Source: Fennellomyces sp. T-0311
Taxonomy: Eukaryota; Mucoromycota; Mucoromycetes; Mucorales; Lichtheimiaceae
Length of the DNA: 64,000 bases
Assembly (NCBI GenBank): GCA_025266875.1
Contig: JALLLT010000022.1
Location: 650,867-714,866, forward strand
Direction of reading: 5' to 3'
In this document: positions 58,142-64,000 of the stretch, in pieces
How the letters are laid out: each line of letters begins with the position of its first letter
How positions within the stretch are numbered: the stretch's first letter is position 1
Translations under genes and position numbers: made by a program
The notes under the pieces: generated by a model
Seen by the model: the letters and a program-made list of their open reading frames with translations, nothing else
Database searches by the model: none
Told to the model about the DNA's origin: nothing

Positions 58142-60440
58142 ATGTCCCACAACCCGATTTATAACGAAACTGCCGATGATCACCATGCTTTGGCAAAAAA
58201 GCTTAGGCAGTATTGGCGCAGTAAAGGATACGTTGGTGTCGTAATTCAAAGCAGTGGAACCAGTGCGAAAAGTGGCACACACTTTTGCTACATGAAGTGT
58301 TCCCAAGGTGGAGAGCCGAAGGCCGATAGTCAAAATCGTATTGAAAGCAATACCAAGAAAATGAGCGAATCAGCTGCGGAATTAGGTTTTGATCCCAAAA
58401 CGCACTTTAAGTGTGCTAACGGCGTTGTGAAGAAGAGACCGGAAAAATCTACCATTCGCATGGGCTGTCCGTATAAGGTGTACGCCTCGAAAACAAAAGG
58501 AGCTACCAAGTACAGCTTTAATCTCAAAAATCACAAAACCAACTTGGTGCATACTTGCCGTAACGAGGATGAGCGAACAGACCTTCGGATTGATCCTAGT
58601 GCCGGAAAGGATGAAATGACTCACGAGGTTGTCACACAAATTGTTCAGCAATCATCAGTTGGAATGACGCCTTCCCAAATTCTTCGGCTCATGCGTATCA
58701 ACAATCCTGCGACGATGATAAACACCCGGCGTATCAGCAAAACCCTGGAGAGGGTGAACGCCGAAAGTAGACATGCCGAGGAGTTCTCCATTATCACAAG
58801 CAAGCTTCGTACTGGAAACTATTTGTATCGATACGAAATTACTGAGGAAGGAGTGTTAAACAACCTGTTTGTCGCCCATAAAGATTCGATCAGAAAAGCC
58901 CGGCAATTCCCAGAGGTGGTAATTATTGATGCAACGTACAAGACAAGTCTGGCAAGATTGCCACTTGTTCACATTGTTGGGGTCGACAACTTAGCATCGG
59001 ACAAGAGCAGCGATTCGCTGCGTACCTTCTTCATCGCATATGTCCTCATCAACAACGAAACGAAGGATACGTATGCTTGGCTGCTGAATTGCTTGAAGTC
59101 AAACATATACAACACTGTTGATGGTGTACCATGCACACCAGGATTGTTTGTTACGGACAATGACCACGCCCTCCGTAATACTCTCAAGGCCGTTTTTCTC
59201 TCGGTTCCTCATTCCCTCTGTGCGTGGCACATGCAGATGAATTTCGAAAGCAAGCTGGAGAAAAACATCAATGAAAGCGCCAAAAAAAAAAAATACACTG
59301 CCGCAGTCCTGGAAATGCTCTATGGTCGAAGTCTGAATGATTTCATCAAAGCCAAAAAGAAATATTACGCTGTCACTGCTGAAATGCCAAACAAAGACAG
59401 CTTGCAAAAATATCTTGGAAGGTAACATATACAACTATGAGTGAATTTTACTTGATTTTTCTTACTTATCACGGCATGTAATACATTAAGTTTACTAGAT
59501 TACCAAGAGAAATGGGCAGGCGCTTGGACTGCTAATCGTGTTCACCTCGGCGTCCGATCAACCCAGCGTGTCGAAGGAACACATGCCACTATCAAGGAAA
59601 TTATTCAAACGCCTGGAAAAATCAGCAAAATTATCGGCTGCATTCATACCTTTTTGGAAGAGGGGGTTAGTTATTTGGTGTTATACTTATAGTTATCTAA
59701 GATGCTTTCGTGATAATAGGAACTGAAGAGAGATAAGGAAGCGGCAAAAGAGCGCTATACAAGGATTTTGCATAAAGATACTGCAAAAGCAACAATAGAC
59801 CAAGAAGTGACCGATATTCTGAAGCCTTTGGAACATGTTGTTGGTCACTTTGCTATCAGACGCATGCGGCAAGAGATTGACAAAGCAAGAGAAGCCGCTG
59901 CGGATGCAGATACTGGTGCATATACTGCCTGCCACTGTGCCATACGAAACAACTACCGTCTTCCTGCTACCACGACCTATTACGGAACAGTAATGGCTCC
60001 GAAATAATAATTGATCCGTCTACGATTGATAACCGATGGTACCTTGACAGAGGTCTCAAATGCAGTATGTTTGATAATTGTCCACTTGGCTATTGCGATG
60101 TATGCTCTGACTTTTTACAACACATATCAACGTTTCATTATAGGGCCTTTTCATTCCTTTTCCATTCCTCGTACAGCAGAGGCAGTTGATGATAAATTCC
60201 AAAAGATGCTGTCTTACATTGAAGCTGAATATGCTCGCTGCCCTGACGACCAACAAAACTAAATTTTATAGACTGCATTACAAAAGCAGTAACCGCCTTC
60301 AAAGTCATCCGATAAAGAACATATCGGTTGTACAGAGCGTGACACCAAGAGGACGACCTTCAGCTACAATTGGATCCAGAATCCCATCACGGTTCGAACA
60401 ACCACCGCTCACCAAGCACGGCTTCTCCTGAATCACCAGG
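58142..60440 (+). pseudogene. MULE (Mutator/FAR1-type) transposase with SWIM finger, one frameshift
   Basis: Starts MSHNPIYNETADDHH. Exon 1 ends at 59421, exon 2 is joined at TTTACTAG (SLLDYQEKW) and exon 3 at GAACTGAAG. An FLYWCH/FAR1-like zinc region comes first (HFCYMKCSQGG; MGCPYKVYASKTKG). The DDE core: VVIIDATYKTSLARLP (first Asp, ~58920), GLFVTDNDHALRN (~59145), QRVEGTHATIKE (Glu, ~59570). The SWIM finger starts CHCAIRNNYRLP, but the expected CxHDLL follows in another frame: one base is missing near 59968, and downstream NRWYLDRG continues in the new frame. A basic GRPS-type tail follows near 60350. Frame break aside, all catalytic residues are visible. Confidence 0.85.
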
Positions 60441-61628
60441 ATTCAAAGCAACAGAAAGAAAGCGCAAGGATGATGAAGGTATGTAGTATCGATAGACGAA
60501 CAGTACATATGAACATCGCATCTATCATCGCATTCTTTAAACTGACTCAAACTTTGTCAAATTCGATGAAAGAACCGGGCTCTACTGGCATTACTAGCAA
60601 AGGTAATTATGACTTTGGGCAAATCAGATATATAATCTGTAAAATTCAGATATCTAAATTTGTAAAATACTTAGATGAAAACGAAAAGGCTGAACTTATA
60701 AAGTCCAAATACGAGCGCGACCTTCGCGCCTCAAGACAGTCTGAAAGGAGGGACAATGTCCAGAAGGAGGCAAAACGCCAATACCGTGAGAAGAAATACC
60801 AGAGGTATACCATTTTTCAGAAAAAAGTGATCATCAATGGCTAATAGGTACACAAGTAATGAATCTTCGAAACGGGCAGACAAAAACGTCATCAGCCAAG
60901 CTAGTAGAAGTCAAGCATCTGGTAGCAAACGGAAGCAAGTGAACGATGCTGTGCCCATAGAAAAACTGGTACTATGCAAAAAACGCCAAAGAACACTTTC
61001 TCGGTATGTATACTGTCTTTGCATCTGCTCATTGTCTAATAAATATGATTTAAATAGCAAGCAAACGATGCCTCCTGCTGAACTTCCTGTAGAGTACATT
61101 GCAAAAGATCAGGATGTCCTTGGCGATGGCTTCTGTGGATTTCGAGTAATTGCGTTCCATATTCTGGGAAACGAGGAGGAACATATGGCAATCAAGAAAA
61201 ACATGCTCGACTATGTTGTAGCAAACCGTGATTACTGCCACGAGCATATCTGCGGAAAGAATGACGAAGTACTTGACGAATTAGTCAAGCGACTAGAATA
61301 CGGAATCTCTCCCGAATCAGTTGAGATTGCGAAGACTTCCTTCACTCCAGAGAAGTACTGGTTTAATGGTATGACAGACATCCAAGTCGCGGCCAACACG
61401 TTCAAAACACCAATCGCCTGCTACTCGAGCCACTGCATTGAAAGTCATCCATCGTACCTTTATCTTCCACATTGCAAGATCACGGATCAAAAGCATCCAT
61501 TTATCATGCATTACGTACACGACTACCACTGGCGCACTTTTATCCTTAAAGGAGCATCAGACTTTTGTGGCCAAGCGTCTATAATATCAAAAAGCAAATG
61601 CATATATGGACAGACGTATTGCACTTAG
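60441..61628 (+). CDS. OTU-like cysteine protease region of the MULE element
   Basis: Downstream of and co-oriented with the transposase, possibly the C-terminal part of the same polyprotein. A charged coiled region (KAELIKSKYERDLRASR ... EAKRQYREKK) and an NLS-like stretch (KRKQVNDAV; KKRQRTLS) precede a 56-nt intron at about 61002-61057. The OTU domain follows: DVLGDGFCGFRVIAFHIL with the catalytic Asp-Gly-x-Cys, an internal helical block (IKKNMLDYVVANRD), and YHWRTFILK with the catalytic His. OTU-bearing MULEs are known from plants and animals (Phantom group), so this pairing is expected of the superfamily. Splicing to the transposase was not resolved. Confidence 0.8.
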
Positions 61629-61799
61629 TTGAAACTGATCAAGAATATCGGAGCCACTGGGGCTATCTCCGCATAAAAGAGTCCCCTACCATTACCATAC
61701 AATACGATTTGGTTGAAACTGACGATGGACAAGGTAACTTGTTATGATTAAAATGAGCTTAGTATATGTATTATATAATAGCATATAAATTTACCATGT

Positions 61800-62403
61800 A
61801 TTCCTTAGATACAAAGCCAAACTCCAACGACGGCATCACCCAAAGCACTGAAGCAATGGAACGCAATGACGAGGAAATATTGCGGGAGGGTATTGAGAAC
61901 GGCTACCCAGAAAGTCCTGACATCGGGTCAATTGCTCGTCGGGTAAAGGAAATGAAAGGGGATATTGATATGTTTATACACGGGAAGAAACGATCGCTAT
62001 TTGCATCTAAAAAAGATAAGTATACCTGGAATCCAGAGGTCAAAAGGCCATTTAAGGTAATTGTATCCGTGAGGTTAGGTTTTTCAATAGGATATCTACA
62101 TACTGAGACATACATCGACTTAGCATCCCGCTGGCTACTATGGTTGCAAGGGTGCATCTATTATATATGAAACATTGCTGACATGTACACCAGACCATCG
62201 TTTCTCTTTCGTCAACGCAGGGAGAAGTTTTTAGGACGAAATACTGCAACCGAGCTACGAACGCAAAAAGAAAAAAAGCGCGTAGAAATCTTTACAAGTA
62301 CTTTAATTCCGGCATTATACTGCGGAGATTGGGCAACGCCTGATCATACAGATCTTAAAGAAACAGAAACTGTTACCGAAATCCCAAAGGAAAACCTATG
62401 TTG
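61800..62403 (+). CDS. Hypothetical coding fragments downstream of the OTU gene
   Basis: Two open pieces with coding-like composition: IENGYPESPDIGSIARRVKEM to KDKYTWNPEVKRPFK (61890-62055, ending at GTAATTG), and REKFLGRNTATELRTQKEK to KENLC (about 62219-62403). A GT-AG intron of about 160 nt could join them. I do not recognise the protein. It may be a further MULE cargo exon or an independent gene remnant. Confidence 0.35.
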
Positions 62404-64000
62404 AACTAGGATTAATGGCATATGACATTCAGATGTACGGAAACGAATATGGTGACATTGTCACCAGAAACATCCCATGTAAGTATATGCGGAATAAATG
62501 CTGATAGCACACCACCTAAATGATCAACAAATTATTTAGTGCCAGAAGAATTTCAATACATAGATGATCCACTCGACGATGGCGTGCATAGCGATGACGA
62601 GTACCATACTAGTACTTTCTCTCTTATTTGCCTTTCCTCTTCTTATTTCCTTTCTCTTCTCTTTTCTCTGTATATGGATACCTATCCAAATTCGTTACAT
62701 TGCACTATGGTATCACCTTAGAAGAATACTTTATCCTATTACACATCGAATATCACTTGCTTAACTCTGCTTACCTCTTTGATTCGTCATTTGATTCCAC
62801 TTTATTCATTTTAACCAAGTACCTTCATATCATTCCATTACCCCTTATGGCGAACCAACCACAGAAAGTTAAATTATGGATGATATTCCATCGGATAACA
62901 ATATCGGTTCAACATCATCACGAAGTGTACATGCATAGTAGTTTGTCACACAGGTTAAGTATTACATGTTATTAACGAATAGAATGAACTCAACAGGACA
63001 CGGAATTTATCCAATATAGCAACGCAATCATTACACTGCAGAGTGTATGTCAAACACGTCCTCAGTTCCGGGATTATCAAAGAGAAGGAAACGATCCTAT
63101 ACGTCTTCCATCTATTCAGGCAATTTTGAAGACGAAACACTATCTAAACTGCCATTGCTAATTCAACATACAAAAAGATATAAAAGCATAGAGCGTTGCA
63201 TTCCATAAGCATATCACAGAAACTTCATAGATACTTTTTTAGTCTCTTTATTTCTTTGTGCTTTTGATCACCCTCAACTCTTACCTTTACAATCTAAGAC
63301 TTAAAGACCGGTAAAAAATTTGAAATCTAGCAGCAAGAGTAGATATGTACTATTTCGGAAACTTTAGTCACATGAAGATGGCAAACCATGATAAAAAGCT
63401 AGTTACATATATAAGAACAGCATTAGATCATTAATTGGCACCTCGATACACTCATTGTGGTAATATGTATACGGGCCAAGTATTTTTATATTACCAGTCG
63501 CAGATAATTACCATCAAAAGTTAAAGAAATCTCAAAACAGATAGTGGTCTATTATATGATACATAATCACATACATATGCATTGTTAATGTTAGTGCATG
63601 CTATTACTAGCGCAACATGTCAGTCTTGTACATACTACTATTTTCTTGGTTTCTGTCTTATTCTAGTAAAAGTAATCTTAAGTGATAATGTAATACATAT
63701 GGTGGAATGTCAATAAAAGTAAGTTTTGAGGAAAATGATACGAATAGCTAATAACATGTTGTGCCTTGCGAGAATTGTAATAATATATACTATTACGTAC
63801 GGAATTATCGAACTTGTTTAAAAAACTGCTGTTGTGAATTTCAAAGGCCCTGTGGAAAGCAGTATCCTTTAAAGACCAGTGCTTTGAAACAACTTTTTGA
63901 TAGTAGTACTGAGCTGACATTTAGAGTAGAAAATGTTAAGAGTTTATTATCTTATGGTAGAAAATTGATAGTACAGTATAAAAGCGACTTCCTTGGTGAT
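62404..64000. other. AT-rich intergenic DNA to the window edge
   Basis: 1.6 kb with only chance ORFs and no tRNA fold or repeat seen elsewhere in the window. A 3' terminal repeat matching the TTTTCTGTGCGCG cluster was looked for here and not found. Confidence 0.4.

Overview
The window is nuclear DNA of a filamentous fungus, most likely an early-diverging one (Mucoromycota/Mucorales). The reasons are many short GT-AG introns of about 50-60 nt, a fungal formin, a mitochondrial arginine-type CPSase, an F-box/repeat protein of the kind common in Mucorales, and a mixed transposon load (L1-like LINE, hAT, MULE with an OTU protease, Crypton). The species cannot be named from the sequence.

Layout. 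1-1197: 5' end of the mitochondrial carbamoyl-phosphate synthase large subunit (minus). 3082-8432: a 16-exon formin (plus). 8618-10232: an ER-membrane RING-H2 E3 ligase like gp78/AMFR (plus). 10506-10940: TIM9 (minus). 10941-17904: AT-rich DNA with dispersed repeats and hairpins. 17905-20669: a dead hAT transposase gene split by a 318-bp LTR-like insertion. 21807-33056: two L1-like non-LTR retrotransposons stacked in one intron-containing tRNA-Tyr gene. 33057-36123: more dispersed repeats, including a long palindrome. 36124-38664: F-box/repeat protein (plus). 39622-45575: a compact minus-strand block with a hexokinase-like protein that has lost its catalytic Asp, an Osh/Kes1-type oxysterol-binding protein and a VPS9+CUE Rab5 GEF. 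46360-57032: a nested region bounded by two identical-length 975-bp inverted arms, holding a hypothetical gene, LTR-like repeats, a Crypton, a tRNA-Thr relic and a minisatellite. 57110-61628: a MULE with a SWIM-finger transposase and an OTU protease domain. 61750-64000: poorly resolved coding fragments, then AT-rich DNA.

The most striking system is the LINE/tRNA-Tyr locus. Both elements are inserted at the same phosphodiester position in the D-loop, each flanked by a 17-bp target-site duplication made of tRNA nucleotides 1-17, so every insertion regenerates a complete tRNA gene next to it. The outer element is decayed (YADD changed to YAND, several stops). The one next to the tRNA keeps an intact 1165-aa ORF2. 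This fits serial, target-regenerating insertion by a tRNA-specific LINE. The host genes are ordinary housekeeping functions (arginine synthesis, actin nucleation, ER-associated degradation, mitochondrial import, sterol/PI4P transport, endosomal Rab activation) and show no functional cluster beyond shared orientation.
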